DNA of 64,000 nt from an uncultured Prevotellaceae bacterium (GCA_902799905.1 CADCCB010000006.1:25541-89540), one strand, 5' to 3'; shown: positions 32,811-42,393, counted from the first letter of the stretch. Translations and numbers: made by a program. Notes: a model not told the origin generated them from the letters alone.

Positions 32811-34222
32811 AAAGGATTATTATTGCAGGACTGGGGCCTGGAACCCCCGAGGACATGACGGCTGCCGTCATCCAGGCAGTAAAAGAAGCCGACGTGGTGG
32901 TAGGCTATAAGTACTACTTCCAGTTTGTGGAGCCCTATCTGCGCCCTGGGTGCAAGTGCATCGACACAGGCATGAAGCACGAACGTGAGCGGGCTGAGCA
33001 AGCCATAGAACTGGCAGAGCAGGGACAGGTTGTCGTGGTCATCTCCAGCGGCGATGCCGGCATCTATGGTATGGCTCCACTTATCTATGAGATGAAGCGA
33101 GAGCGCATGGTCAGCGGTTTTACCGCTGACATAGAAGTAGTCACCCTCCCCGGCATCTCTGCCTTCCAGAAAGCGGCCTCGCTACTTGGCGCGCCCATCG
33201 GTCACGACCTCTGCATCATCTCGCTCTCCGACCTGATGACACCTTGGCAAGTGATTGAGCGTCGCATCAAGGCTGCCGCCACTGGCGACTTCGTAACTGC
33301 CATCTACAACCCCAAGTCGCATGGTCGCTACTGGCAACTGTACCGTCTCGTTGAACTGTTCTTACAAGAACGCTCGGCTGACACTCCTGTTGGTTATGTC
33401 CGTCAGGCCGGCAGACCCGAACAAGAGATAAAGGTCACTACCTTAGGGACTTTCGACCCAGAGGATGTGGATATGTTCACCGTCATCCTCATAGGCAACT
33501 CACAGTCGTATCTTGCAGGAGGCAAGATGATTACCCCACGAGGATACTATCGTGAACAATCACAAGAAGACATAAAGCCCGGCCAATCCATTATGATGGA
33601 GAGTTTCCGCACAATTCTCTCCGAGATGCAGCACCCCGATATGCCCAAATGGCACCTATGGCCCTTGCTGCACGCCATCCATACAACTGTAGATTTTGGT
33701 ATGGAACAAAACCTGTGGATGGACGAATGTGCAACAGAATTAATATATAATAAGGTAAAGGACGGTTCCCTAAAACACATAGTGACCGATGTGACGATGG
33801 CAGCAAGCGGAATCCGTAAAGGGGCACTAGAGAGATTAGGCATCCAAGTGCATTGTTACATCAACGATTCGCGTTCAAAGCAGATGGCAGACGAAAAAGG
33901 GATTACTCGCAGTCAGGCTTGCATGCAACTGGCTGCGGAAGAATACCCCGAGGCTCTCTACGTAGTGGGCAATGCGCCCACAGCGCTATTCGAGATTTGT
34001 GATTTGGTGCGCAAGGGAAAAATGCGTCCCACAGGCATCATCGCAGCACCCGTCGGCTTTGTCCATGTCTGCGAAAGCAAACACGCCGTCAAGACTCTAA
34101 AACAGATTCCCAAGATCATCGTTGAGGGACGCAAAGGCGGAAGTAATCTCGCAGCAACGCTCTGCAACGCCATCCTCACCTTCGATGATGCAGAGCAACT
34201 GAAACCGGGACGCGACCTTTGA
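32807..34222 (+). CDS. cbiHC: CbiH-CbiC fusion: C17-methyltransferase and methylmutase
   Basis: 471 residues joining two pathway enzymes. Residues 1-250: cobalt-precorrin-3 C17-methyltransferase (IIIAGLGPGTPEDMTAAVIQAV, VVVGYKYYF, SSGDAGIYGMAPLIYE, PGISAFQKAASLLGAPIGHD). Residues about 265-471: cobalt-precorrin-8 methylmutase (IVTDVTMAASGIRKGALERLG, YVVGNAPTALFEICDL, PVGFVHVCESK with the catalytic His region). The two reactions are not consecutive, so the fusion implies coordinated supply or a complex rather than direct hand-off. Confidence 0.93.
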   Translation: MKRIIIAGLGPGTPEDMTAAVIQAVKEADVVVGYKYYFQFVEPYLRPGCKCIDTGMKHERERAEQAIELAEQGQVVVVISSGDAGIYGMAPLIYEMKRERMVSGFTADIEVVTLPGISAFQKAASLLGAPIGHDLCIISLSDLMTPWQVIERRIKAAATGDFVTAIYNPKSHGRYWQLYRLVELFLQERSADTPVGYVRQAGRPEQEIKVTTLGTFDPEDVDMFTVILIGNSQSYLAGGKMITPRGYYREQSQEDIKPGQSIMMESFRTILSEMQHPDMPKWHLWPLLHAIHTTVDFGMEQNLWMDECATELIYNKVKDGSLKHIVTDVTMAASGIRKGALERLGIQVHCYINDSRSKQMADEKGITRSQACMQLAAEEYPEALYVVGNAPTALFEICDLVRKGKMRPTGIIAAPVGFVHVCESKHAVKTLKQIPKIIVEGRKGGSNLAATLCNAILTFDDAEQLKPGRDL

Positions 34223-34249
34223 CTTGAACCACAAATTACACGAATAGGC

Positions 34250-35479
34250 ATGTTACGTTTCATCGTCATTGGCATAACTGATAATCCACAACCTTGGTTT
34301 CCACCAGAAGTTCTGGAGATTATCAAGGAGGGCAAGGTATTCTCGGGCGGCAAGCGCCATCATGAGATTATAGCGTCACTGCTACCAGAAGATGCCGAAT
34401 GGATAGACATCACCGTGCCCCTCGATGCCGTCTTCGAACAATATAGCCACCACTCCCAACGGTTTTCCGTTGGGTCTATCATTGTCTTCGCTTCCGGCGA
34501 CCCCCTCTTCTTCGGCTTTGCCAACACCATCAAGCACAAGATGCCTGAGTCGGAGATTGTAGTCTATCCGACCTTTAACTCCTTGCAGATGCTGGCCCAC
34601 CGATTGCTGATGCCTTACCACGACATGCGCATTGTCTCGCTGACGGGCCGTCCGTGGCCAGAGTTTGACAAGGCACTCATTGAGCACGCTGGGAAGATAG
34701 GCATCCTCACAGACAAGGAGCACACCCCTGCCGCCATTGCCCAGCGGATGCTAGACTATGGATACAAAGGCTACACAATGCATATCGGTGAACATCTCGG
34801 CAACCCGCAACAGGAGAAGGTAAGCACGCTCACCCTCGAGGAGGCCGCCAAGCGCGAAGTGCCCATGCCAAACTGCGTGATTCTCTGCGGGGAAACCGCA
34901 GAGCACACGCGTCTCTTCGGTATTCCCGATTCCGGGTTCTCCCTCCTTGATGGTCGCGAGAAGATGATTACGAAGATGCCCATCCGTCTGCTGACGCTTC
35001 AAGCCCTCGACTTGCCGAAGAAACATGTACTATGGGACATCGGCTTCTGCACCGGCAGCATCTCCATTGAGGCCCGCCTACAGTTCCCCCATCTGCATAT
35101 AGAAGCCTTCGAGATACGCCCTGAGTGCGAGTCTATCATCCACGAAAACGCTCGTCGCTTCGGTGCCCCAGGCATCAACGTCCATATAGGCGACTTCCTC
35201 GAAGCCACCACTCCCGCCGACTCTCCGACGGGCATTCCAGATGCCGTCTTCATCGGCGGTCATGGCGGCAAATTGAAGGAAATCATAGCAAAAGTCCTGA
35301 CAGTACTTGCCGATGACGGCTGCATCGTGATGAATAGCGTCAAGGCTCCTCTCGTCAAGACCGACAGCCATCAACTCTGGGATGAAGCATGTCGGGAACT
35401 CGGCCTTCGGCAAGAACCACCAATGAGAATAATTATAGACGAACATCACCCTATCGAGATTCTAAAATGCAAAAGATAG
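34250..35479 (+). CDS. cbiET: CbiE-CbiT fusion: C5,C15-methylase/decarboxylase
   Basis: 409 residues, the CobL-type arrangement. CbiE (residues 1-200): FIVIGITDNPQPWFPPEVLEII, SGGKRHHEI, FASGDPLFFGFANTI. CbiT (from about 245): LPKKHVLWDIGFCTGSISIEA, a Rossmann SAM site with the usual G-x-G-T/S partly replaced by GFCTGS. It would methylate C5 and C15 and decarboxylate the C12 acetate. It overlaps the next gene by 13 bp. Confidence 0.93.
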   Translation: MLRFIVIGITDNPQPWFPPEVLEIIKEGKVFSGGKRHHEIIASLLPEDAEWIDITVPLDAVFEQYSHHSQRFSVGSIIVFASGDPLFFGFANTIKHKMPESEIVVYPTFNSLQMLAHRLLMPYHDMRIVSLTGRPWPEFDKALIEHAGKIGILTDKEHTPAAIAQRMLDYGYKGYTMHIGEHLGNPQQEKVSTLTLEEAAKREVPMPNCVILCGETAEHTRLFGIPDSGFSLLDGREKMITKMPIRLLTLQALDLPKKHVLWDIGFCTGSISIEARLQFPHLHIEAFEIRPECESIIHENARRFGAPGINVHIGDFLEATTPADSPTGIPDAVFIGGHGGKLKEIIAKVLTVLADDGCIVMNSVKAPLVKTDSHQLWDEACRELGLRQEPPMRIIIDEHHPIEILKCKR

Positions 35480-37272
35480 CAGTCATACAGATCAGCGAGG
35501 CAGGCAGTGCCATCGCCACCCGCCTGAAAGAACACTTCCCCACCGCCGTCACTGTGAGTCGCGATTCCGTTGCGACAAACTGGGGTAACTACGATGCCTT
35601 TGTGTTTATCGGTGCGATGGGCATTTGCGTTCGAACCATCGCCCCTTATATCAAAGACAAGCACAAAGACCCCGCCGTGGTATGTATCGATAGCACAGGG
35701 CAGAACGCCATCTCCGTGCTCTCCGGACATATAGGAGGAGCCAACGATCTTACCCGAGAGGTGGCTGCGGTGACAGGTGCCCGCGAGGTCATCACCACCC
35801 AGAGTGACAATGCCGGCCTATGGGCACTAGACACATTAGGAAAGCGCTTCGATTGGCCCATCGCCAGCGATATCGACGACATGAACGATTGCATCTACGC
35901 CTTCGTTAACCGTCAACCTACTGCCCTGCTACTTGAGGCTCGCGATGAGGGTACCGACTATTTAGAATCCACCAAGCCCGAACATGTCACCATCATCAAC
36001 GACATTCGTGAGGCTGACCCCAGGAAATACAAACTGTTGATCATCGTATCACCCTTCATCCGTTATGCGCCCGAGGGTATGCTCGAACTGCATTTCACGC
36101 CAATGGTCGGCACCATCGGCTTTGGCCTGGCGCACCATCCCGAGGACTATAAACGCATCTACGACGAGATTGATGAAGCCTTTGCCGAAAAAGGCATCCT
36201 GCCTTGTGCCCATCGTTACTGTACCATCGACGTAAAAGAGGATGAAGAGTTCTGTGCGATGCTCCAAGATGAATACGACGAAGAGATTGTCTTCTTCTCT
36301 GCAGAGGAACTCGCACAGGTTGAGGTTCCCAATCCCAGCGAGACTGTTCAAAAGCATGTGGGCACGCCCTCTGTCTGCGAGGCTGCCGCCATTCTTGGCT
36401 CCAACAACGGCAAACTGATTATTCCAAAGGTAAAAGGGAAGAACTGGACGGCAGCACTGGCTATAGACCATAGTCACCTCCGTAATGGTAGTGTGCTCAA
36501 CGGTTCTGCCGCTGAGGGCCACATTGAAATCGTCGGTGCCGGCCCCGGTGACCCTGACCTAATCTCCGTGCGAGGCCGCAAGATGCTCGAACGGGCCGAC
36601 CTCATTCTCTATGCTGGCTCGTTAGTGCCCAAGGCTCTCACCGAGTGCCATAAACTAGGCGCCGTAGTGCGTTCCTCTGCTGATATGAACCTCGAAGAGC
36701 AATGTGAACTCATGAAACAGTTTTACGACCAAGGCAAGTTCATCGTTCGTCTGCATACCGGTGACCCCTGCATCTTCGGAGCCATCCAGGAGCAAATGGC
36801 CTTTTTCGATCAGCACCACATGGACTATCACATCACCCCGGGCATCTCCTCCTTCCTCGCTGCCGCTGCCGAACTGCAGAGCCAGTTCACCATTCCCGAG
36901 CGTTGTCAGACCATCATCCTCACACGTGGTGAGGGCCGTACCCCCATGCCCGAGAAGGAGCAACTGCATCTGCTTGCCCGCAGCCAGAGTACCATGTGCA
37001 TCTTCCTCTCGGCTTCAATTGTCGACGATGTGCAGCGCGAACTGCTAAAGGAATATCCCGAGGACACCCCCGTTGCCGCCTGCTATCACCTCACCTGGCC
37101 CGACCAGAAAATCTATAGGGGAACACTTAAGGATTTAGCAAAGATTGTTCACGACAACCACCTAACCCTCACCACCATGCTCGTCGTAGGTGAGGCCATT
37201 GATAACCGTCAAGGTTTATCCGAACTCTACAATAAGCACTTCACCCATCTGTTTAGGATAGGAGACGCTTAA
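35467..37272 (+). CDS. cbiGF: CbiG-CbiF fusion: lactone hydrolase and C11-methyltransferase
   Basis: 601 residues. CbiG part (1-345): IGAMGICVRTIAPYIKDKHKDPAVV, VLSGHIGGANDLT, then a C-terminal CbiG domain; it opens the delta-lactone of cobalt-precorrin-5A and releases acetaldehyde. CbiF part (about 355-601): IEIVGAGPGDPDLISVRGRKMLE, RLHTGDPCIFGAIQEQ and TPGISSFLAAAAELQ; cobalt-precorrin-4 C11-methyltransferase. CbiF and CbiG act in succession, so this fusion couples consecutive steps. Start at ATG 35467, overlapping cbiET. Confidence 0.93.
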   Translation: MQKIAVIQISEAGSAIATRLKEHFPTAVTVSRDSVATNWGNYDAFVFIGAMGICVRTIAPYIKDKHKDPAVVCIDSTGQNAISVLSGHIGGANDLTREVAAVTGAREVITTQSDNAGLWALDTLGKRFDWPIASDIDDMNDCIYAFVNRQPTALLLEARDEGTDYLESTKPEHVTIINDIREADPRKYKLLIIVSPFIRYAPEGMLELHFTPMVGTIGFGLAHHPEDYKRIYDEIDEAFAEKGILPCAHRYCTIDVKEDEEFCAMLQDEYDEEIVFFSAEELAQVEVPNPSETVQKHVGTPSVCEAAAILGSNNGKLIIPKVKGKNWTAALAIDHSHLRNGSVLNGSAAEGHIEIVGAGPGDPDLISVRGRKMLERADLILYAGSLVPKALTECHKLGAVVRSSADMNLEEQCELMKQFYDQGKFIVRLHTGDPCIFGAIQEQMAFFDQHHMDYHITPGISSFLAAAAELQSQFTIPERCQTIILTRGEGRTPMPEKEQLHLLARSQSTMCIFLSASIVDDVQRELLKEYPEDTPVAACYHLTWPDQKIYRGTLKDLAKIVHDNHLTLTTMLVVGEAIDNRQGLSELYNKHFTHLFRIGDA

Positions 37273-37304
37273 GTTCTGAGAGTCTATATCAAACAGGAAC
37301 ATGT

Positions 37305-39047
37305 ATGATACTGGTATTCGGAGGAACGACGGAAGGGCGTAAAACCGTAGAAATGCTGGAAGAAGGAGGTAACACCTATTACTACAGCACAAAGACGGGA
37401 GAGCAGGACATCACGCTGCATCACGGGCAACGCATCGATGGGGCTCTTGACGAGAAGGCAATGCGGACATTCTGCCATAAGCACGGCATACGACTGATGG
37501 TGGATGCGGCACATCCCTTCGCCAGCAGACTGCACCAGACGATAGCCTGCGTCGCCGAGGAAATGCATATTCCCGTGGTCCGCTATGAACGCATCTACCC
37601 CCCTCGAAATCCCAACATCACCTGGATAGACGATTATCGGCAAATACCAACTGACATCCATTCACTTCTGGCCACCACGGGCGTGCAAAGTATTAGCCGA
37701 CTGAAATGGTTGGAGGGGCAAGGGGTGAAGGTCATCTATCGCATCCTGAACCGCGAGAGCAGCATCGAGTTGGCACATCAGCAGGGGGCAACAGATAATC
37801 AACTCTGCTATTACGAGGATGCCAAAGAAATACCCGTCAAAGTCGAAGCCATCCTCCTGAAGGAAAGTGGCATCTCAGGCGGATTTCCCGAAAAGGTGGA
37901 GGCTGCCAAAGCAAAAGGCATGCGTATCATAGCACTGAAAAGACCAGTATGGCGGATGGTGGATGGTGAATGGCGGATAGTGAACGGACCTTATGGATTA
38001 CGAAGGGCTGTGGAAAAACTATTGCCCGAGTTCTATCCCTTGCACAGCGGTCTGACCACTGGCACCTGCGCTACGGCTGCGGCTGTGGCTGCGACATTAA
38101 AACTACAGAAGAACGAAATGCCAAACGAGGTTCCTGTCATCCTGCCAAATGGAGAAACCATTATGGTACCTGTGGGCTATGGCAACGGTTATGCCTACTG
38201 CATCAAAGAGGCAGGCGATGATCCTGATGTGACGAACGGAATTGAAGTAAGGGCAACAGTTCAGATGGGGAATGGGAAATTAGAAATTCTCGGAGGCGAG
38301 GGGGTGGGAAGGTTCACCCTTCCCGGCTTCGACTATCCGCCAGGCGAGGCCGCCATCAACAAGGCACCACGGGAGATGATACGAAACAATATAGAACGAG
38401 TTTCTGGATCCAAGTTTCAGGTTTCAATTAGTATTCCTAATGGCGAAGAAATTGCGAAGCGGACGTTCAATCCGCGGCTTGGCATTGAGGGCGGCATCTC
38501 AATTATTGGTGTGAGTGGTATCGTGATGCCCTTCAGCGAAGAAGCATTCATCGAGTCAATACACAAATGCATGGAGGTAGCAAAGGCCAGCGGCACCTCG
38601 CGGGTAGTCATCAATAGCGGAGCCAAAAGCGAGCGATACCTGAAAGCCCTCTACCCTGCCCTGCCCCAACAGGCCTTTGTGCAATACGGCAACTACATAG
38701 GCGAAACGCTGAAGATGGCCAACGAACTGGGTATTCAGGAGGTGACACTCGGTGTGATGCTGGGCAAGGCAGTCAAACTGGCAGAAGGCCAACTGGATAC
38801 TCACAGTCGCAAGGGTACGATGAACAAGGCGTTCATTCAGCAATTGCTCAATGAAACAGGTCTCACAATCGCTATCAACGACATCACCTTGGCACGCGAA
38901 CTTTGGGATAGGATTCCCAAAGAGAAAGTTGAACAGTTTTCACGCGTTGTTATCTGCCATTGCTTAGAGCATTGCCAACCACTGCTGCCTGACGGAGAAA
39001 TCACTCTGCTGCTGATCGACGACGACGGAACAATACACTCGCTATAA
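37305..39047 (+). CDS. cbiJD: CbiJ-CbiD fusion: precorrin-6A reductase and C1-methyltransferase
   Basis: 580 residues. CbiJ part (1-235): ILVFGGTTEGRKTVEML, VDAAHPFASRLHQ, LLKESGISGGFPEKVEAAK. CbiD part (from about 245): LHSGLTTGTCATAAAVAATLK, VPVGYGNGYAY, PREMIRNN and VVINSGAKSERYL. The linker contains a GGATGGT-type heptad array (37954-37988) translated as RMVDGEWRIVNG. CbiD acts directly before CbiJ, so the fusion again joins neighbouring steps, in reversed domain order. The last 47 bp overlap the convergent btuC. Confidence 0.92.
   Translation: MILVFGGTTEGRKTVEMLEEGGNTYYYSTKTGEQDITLHHGQRIDGALDEKAMRTFCHKHGIRLMVDAAHPFASRLHQTIACVAEEMHIPVVRYERIYPPRNPNITWIDDYRQIPTDIHSLLATTGVQSISRLKWLEGQGVKVIYRILNRESSIELAHQQGATDNQLCYYEDAKEIPVKVEAILLKESGISGGFPEKVEAAKAKGMRIIALKRPVWRMVDGEWRIVNGPYGLRRAVEKLLPEFYPLHSGLTTGTCATAAAVAATLKLQKNEMPNEVPVILPNGETIMVPVGYGNGYAYCIKEAGDDPDVTNGIEVRATVQMGNGKLEILGGEGVGRFTLPGFDYPPGEAAINKAPREMIRNNIERVSGSKFQVSISIPNGEEIAKRTFNPRLGIEGGISIIGVSGIVMPFSEEAFIESIHKCMEVAKASGTSRVVINSGAKSERYLKALYPALPQQAFVQYGNYIGETLKMANELGIQEVTLGVMLGKAVKLAEGQLDTHSRKGTMNKAFIQQLLNETGLTIAINDITLARELWDRIPKEKVEQFSRVVICHCLEHCQPLLPDGEITLLLIDDDGTIHSL
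37954..37988. repeat. 7-bp array at the CbiJ-CbiD junction
   Basis: GGATGGT GGATGGT GAATGGC GGATAGT GAACGGA. Same general word as the first array in the rsmF-like gene. Translated in frame. Confidence 0.8.
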
Positions 39048-40071
39048 CTGGAGCACCGACAAGTGCTGTGACACTATTGACGGGCAGGGCTCCCTCAAAA
39101 CCTGGCATGCGGGCAATAAGACTGCACAACAGAGCCAAAGCCGAACCAGCCAACATCGTGGCAGGCATCAGCACACGATGGTCGCTACTGCGGAACAGGG
39201 CACGGGCCAGATGGGGCACAGCAAGGCCGATGAACATAATGGGACCGCAATAGGCAGTAACGATAGCCACAAGAGTACCGGAACAGACAATCAGCATAAA
39301 ACGGGCACGACGGATGTTAAGACCGAGGTTGCGGGCATAGGCATCACCCAGCAAATAGACATTCATCGACTTCACCGTCAGCATACTCAGCGGCAGCAGG
39401 ATGGACATCAGCACCACAAAGAGCACCATCTGGTCGCCAGAGACACGTGCAAAAGAGCCCAGCCCCCACACCACATAGGCCTTGATGTCTTCTTCGGCCG
39501 AAAAATACTTCAACACACCGATGATGGCCGTTGCCAAATATCCAATCATCACACCTATTATTAATAAGGTGACATTGCCCCTCACCCGTGAGGCCACCCA
39601 AAGAATGAGACCCATAACGGCCAGCGAGCCGATGATGGCTGCCACCGACATGGCCACATCGCCCATATAACCCAGGCGACTCAAAGCCACACCACCGAGC
39701 GAGCCAGAGAGTAGAACAACACAGGCCACGCCCAACGAGGCACCATTCGATATGCCAAGAACCGACGGGCCTGCCAGTGGGTTGCGGAAAACGGTCTGCA
39801 TCTGCAAGCCACTTACAGCCAAGCCCGCTCCTGCCACAAGGGCAGTCAATGCCTGGGGCACGCGGGAACTCCATACGATGTTCGACCATATCTCCCACTG
39901 AAGGACATCCTGCTGTTGAGACGCACCACTGAACAGCCAGTCAGAAACTGGCTGAAACAGGATGCTGACAACGGCACCTACAGGTATGCGCACCGTGCCA
40001 AGCAAAAGGTTGAGCACGAAGAGCAGCACGATGAGCACCAACAGGAAGAGCAGAAGCAGGAAGCGTTTCAT
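39001..40071 (-). CDS. btuC: FecCD/BtuC family ABC transporter permease
   Basis: 356 residues with about ten transmembrane helices. Signatures RVPQALTALVAGAGLAVSGLQMQTVFRNPLAGPSVLGISNGASLG and GPIMFIGLAVPHLAR (cut into shorter motifs: SGLQMQTVFRNPLAGP, GAGLAVSG, GPIMFIGLAVPH) are those of siderophore/cobalamin permeases. Substrate inferred as cobalamin from the neighbours. It overlaps btuF by 4 bp. No ATPase gene follows, because the next gene converges. Confidence 0.88.
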   Translation of the reverse strand: MKRFLLLLFLLVLIVLLFVLNLLLGTVRIPVGAVVSILFQPVSDWLFSGASQQQDVLQWEIWSNIVWSSRVPQALTALVAGAGLAVSGLQMQTVFRNPLAGPSVLGISNGASLGVACVVLLSGSLGGVALSRLGYMGDVAMSVAAIIGSLAVMGLILWVASRVRGNVTLLIIGVMIGYLATAIIGVLKYFSAEEDIKAYVVWGLGSFARVSGDQMVLFVVLMSILLPLSMLTVKSMNVYLLGDAYARNLGLNIRRARFMLIVCSGTLVAIVTAYCGPIMFIGLAVPHLARALFRSSDHRVLMPATMLAGSALALLCSLIARMPGFEGALPVNSVTALVGAPVIASVLFRRRRSAAE

Positions 40072-41243
40072 CTCAGCAGTGTATAGAAAGTTGGTTCGTA
40101 ATCGGAAGGCATCAGTTCAGGATGGAATACTGCCACAAGGTCACTCAGCACCACATCGGGCATCACCGGCGACTTTTCGTAATAAGGCGTCTGCTTCATG
40201 TTACAGTATATAACCCTATGCTCGCGAAAAGCCTTAAAGAGTTCGTTTCGGGGTTCACTGGCCTTCAGTGCCTCATAGGAAAAGTCACCGTCGAAACTGT
40301 TCAAGATGCGCCAGTAGTCAGCGTTGGCCGCCAAGGCATACATCTGCTCAAACTCAATATGCACGCCACCCGTATCATCGCTGTCTATCACATATCGTGC
40401 CCCAGCATCGCGGAATATCTGAGCCAGCGTGTTCTTACCACCTACGGCATACCAGTTGCCGCCATGCATCTCGCCACTGAATACTGTGGGTCTATCTGTC
40501 AACTGCAAACTGTCAACTTTCAACTTCAAGGCATTGTATCGCTGTTCGATGCCATTGAATACGGAATCGGCCTCATACTCCTTGCCGATGAAAAGACCTA
40601 CGAACTTCACCCATTCTGCCTGACCAAGCGGCGTCAGTTCCTTATAGCCCAGATGGGGAATAAGCGTGACACCCGTCTCCTTGATAGCATCATAGCCTCC
40701 ACGCTTGAAGGGTGAGATGAAAATCACCTCGGGCTGGGCTGCAAGTATCAGTTCTGTATCGAAGTTGCCCTCCATACCAATCTTCACCATCCGGCCATCG
40801 TTGATGCGCTGACGGATATCTGCGTTGAAGAGGTTCTTCGTGCCCGTGATACCTTTGACCACATCATGGGCATCCAAGGCTGTGAAGTCAGCCAGTTGCA
40901 ACATCGTCATGACAAGGGTGCGCTCCACCGGCACCTCAACCCTGACATAGCCCTCCGGCACGTCGGCAGCATCACCCTTCGGCACCAAGGCAAAATGGTA
41001 ACTCACAGGCATGCTTTCCTCATCTGCGTCCAACGAATCGCCGACCATACGCTGCCACTCCTGAGGATCCATCACATCAACCAGACGAACACCATTGTCA
41101 AGTGTCCTCACAGTGAACCCCTTGGCATATCGCAACGTGTCACAGGCAACACCAGCATTCGTTTCCGTCGGCCTTGTCTTTGACACACACCCCACCAGCA
41201 TAATGGCCAGCAGCAGACTACATAACTTTATCAGATACCTCAT
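40068..41243 (-). CDS. btuF: BtuF-like substrate-binding lipoprotein
   Basis: 391 residues from MRYLIKLCSLLLAIMLVGC (lipobox MLVGC). TroA/BtuF fold: LVMTMLQLADFTALDAHDVVKGITG, ILAAQPEVIFISPFKRGGYDAIKETGV (shown as LAAQPEVIFISP), WVKFVGLFIGKE, GGNWYAVGGKNTLAQIFRDAGA. Longer than E. coli BtuF and typical of Bacteroidota B12/iron-complex binding proteins. A heptad array gives LKVDSLQLTDRP within it. Specificity (corrinoid versus siderophore) rests on context only. Confidence 0.83.
   Translation of the reverse strand: MRYLIKLCSLLLAIMLVGCVSKTRPTETNAGVACDTLRYAKGFTVRTLDNGVRLVDVMDPQEWQRMVGDSLDADEESMPVSYHFALVPKGDAADVPEGYVRVEVPVERTLVMTMLQLADFTALDAHDVVKGITGTKNLFNADIRQRINDGRMVKIGMEGNFDTELILAAQPEVIFISPFKRGGYDAIKETGVTLIPHLGYKELTPLGQAEWVKFVGLFIGKEYEADSVFNGIEQRYNALKLKVDSLQLTDRPTVFSGEMHGGNWYAVGGKNTLAQIFRDAGARYVIDSDDTGGVHIEFEQMYALAANADYWRILNSFDGDFSYEALKASEPRNELFKAFREHRVIYCNMKQTPYYEKSPVMPDVVLSDLVAVFHPELMPSDYEPTFYTLLR
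40500..40527. repeat. 7-bp array inside btuF
   Basis: CAACTGC AAACTGT CAACTTT CAACTTC, translated on the complement as LKVDSLQL. Confidence 0.8.
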
Positions 41244-41288
41244 AATCAATATTCTGTAATGATTACCATTTACTATTCTATTCGGATG

Positions 41289-41296
41289 CAAAGGTA
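41289..41296 (-). promoter_or_regulatory. -7 element of btuF-btuC
   Basis: TACCTTTG on the complement, 45 nt before the btuF ATG. No riboswitch is visible in the btuF leader, unlike the two receptor operons. Confidence 0.6.
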
Positions 41297-41387
41297 CAAA
41301 TAAGTAGGCAGAAAAAAGAATATAGTTAGACAAATGCACGGATTCTTCTGTGAATTTATACTGAGTTGCGAAAATTATCCGATAATA

Positions 41388-41419
41388 TTTGGTCTTTTCA
41401 AAAAAAAGTAGTACTTTTG
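41388..41419 (+). promoter_or_regulatory. Promoter of the tRNA-Val/tRNA-Leu unit
   Basis: TTTG (41388-41391), 20-nt spacer, TACTTTTG (41412-41419), 18 nt before tRNA-Val. Confidence 0.8.
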
Positions 41420-41437
41420 CACCTGCATTCCAAAAAT

Positions 41438-41511
41438 GTCGGCATAGCTCAGCTGGTTAGAGTATCACCTTGACATGGTGGGGGTCCTTGGTTCGAGTCC
41501 AAGTGTCGACA
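41438..41511 (+). tRNA. tRNA-Val (anticodon GAC)
   Basis: Full cloverleaf: acceptor GTCGGCA/TGTCGAC, D-arm GCTCAGCTGGTTAGAGT, anticodon loop TTGACAT with GAC at 34-36 between TCACC and GGTGG, T-arm with GGTTCGAGTCC. Discriminator A; CCA not encoded. Confidence 0.95.
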
Positions 41512-41531
41512 CTTCTCAACGAAAATACGAT

Positions 41532-41616
41532 GCGCCTGTGGCGGAATTGGTAGACGCGCTAGACTTAGGATCTAGTATCTCACGATGTGCAGGTTCGAGT
41601 CCTGTCAGGCGCACCA
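41532..41616 (+). tRNA. tRNA-Leu (anticodon TAG)
   Basis: Acceptor GCGCCTG/CAGGCGC, D-arm GCGGAATTGGTAGACGC, anticodon stem CTAGA/TCTAG with loop CTTAGGA (TAG), a long variable arm typical of Leu, T-loop GGTTCGAGTCC, and ACCA encoded at the 3' end. 20 nt after tRNA-Val. Confidence 0.95.
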
Positions 41617-41628
41617 AGCACTAAAAAA

Positions 41629-41659
41629 GCGACCCCTCTTGAGGTCGCCTTTTCTTTTT
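41629..41659 (+). terminator. Terminator after the tRNAs
   Basis: GCGACC (41629-41634) / GGTCGC (41643-41648), 8-nt loop, then CTTTTCTTTTT. Confidence 0.85.
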
Positions 41660-41673
41660 ATACTTGCGGGAGA

Positions 41674-42360
41674 CTAATCGTCCAAGGAATAGGTAATAGT
41701 TGTCACAACACGCAGTTTCTTGATGTCTGGTGTGTTCTCATCACGGTTCTCAATCTCAAACTGGCCTTGACCCGCCACTTGAATCTTGCCCAGTTTCGAA
41801 TCACTGGCCTCTGCAAATTGCTCTGCCGTAGACTGGGCATTCTTGATGGCTTCAGACATCATTTCTGGCTTCATTTGCTGGAAGGATGCAAACTGGTAGT
41901 CTGGGAAACTAGAATCCAAGGCAACTCCCTGCTTCAGAAGTTCGGCCTGATTGAAAATGGCATTCTTCACCTCTGCCACCTTGGTCGTACTAACAGTGAT
42001 TGTGGTGGTAACGATATAACGGAAATTCTTTTGGTTGTCACCCCACTCGCGTGCCTCAAGGTCTGAGACGCTGGGCGGGTTTACAGTTATCTCCGAATCG
42101 TCAAGACCATTTTGTTTCAGGAATGTCTTAATGGTCTCTGCCTGCATGTTGATACGCCCATACAATGTAGGCAGATCATTGCCTGTCTCCTTGGTGCTGA
42201 CACTCCATATCACTTTGTCAGCAGGCACCTCACGCTCGGCCAGTCCCTTTACCGTCACCTTGCGGTCCTTGTTGGTGAAGTTGTCGATACCGGCCTTCAC
42301 ACACCATCCCATCACCATCACACCGACGGCTAGGATAATCGATTCTTTTACTCTACCCAT
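41674..42360 (-). CDS. SIMPL (DUF541) domain envelope protein
   Basis: 228 residues from [21 protein letters not shown], an N-terminal membrane anchor or signal helix, followed by the SIMPL fold ([68 protein letters not shown]). Family members are periplasmic and widespread with poorly defined roles, some linked to oxidative stress. It sits downstream of alaS on the same strand. Confidence 0.88.
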   Translation of the reverse strand: MGRVKESIILAVGVMVMGWCVKAGIDNFTNKDRKVTVKGLAEREVPADKVIWSVSTKETGNDLPTLYGRINMQAETIKTFLKQNGLDDSEITVNPPSVSDLEAREWGDNQKNFRYIVTTTITVSTTKVAEVKNAIFNQAELLKQGVALDSSFPDYQFASFQQMKPEMMSEAIKNAQSTAEQFAEASDSKLGKIQVAGQGQFEIENRDENTPDIKKLRVVTTITYSLDD

Positions 42361-42393
42361 ATTCACTCTATTTAAGGACAATTAAAGACAAAA

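Noticed and set aside
41244-41388. Cobalamin riboswitch in front of btuF
   Set aside because: No B12 box or CCCGCNACTGT-type core is present on the complement strand in this leader.
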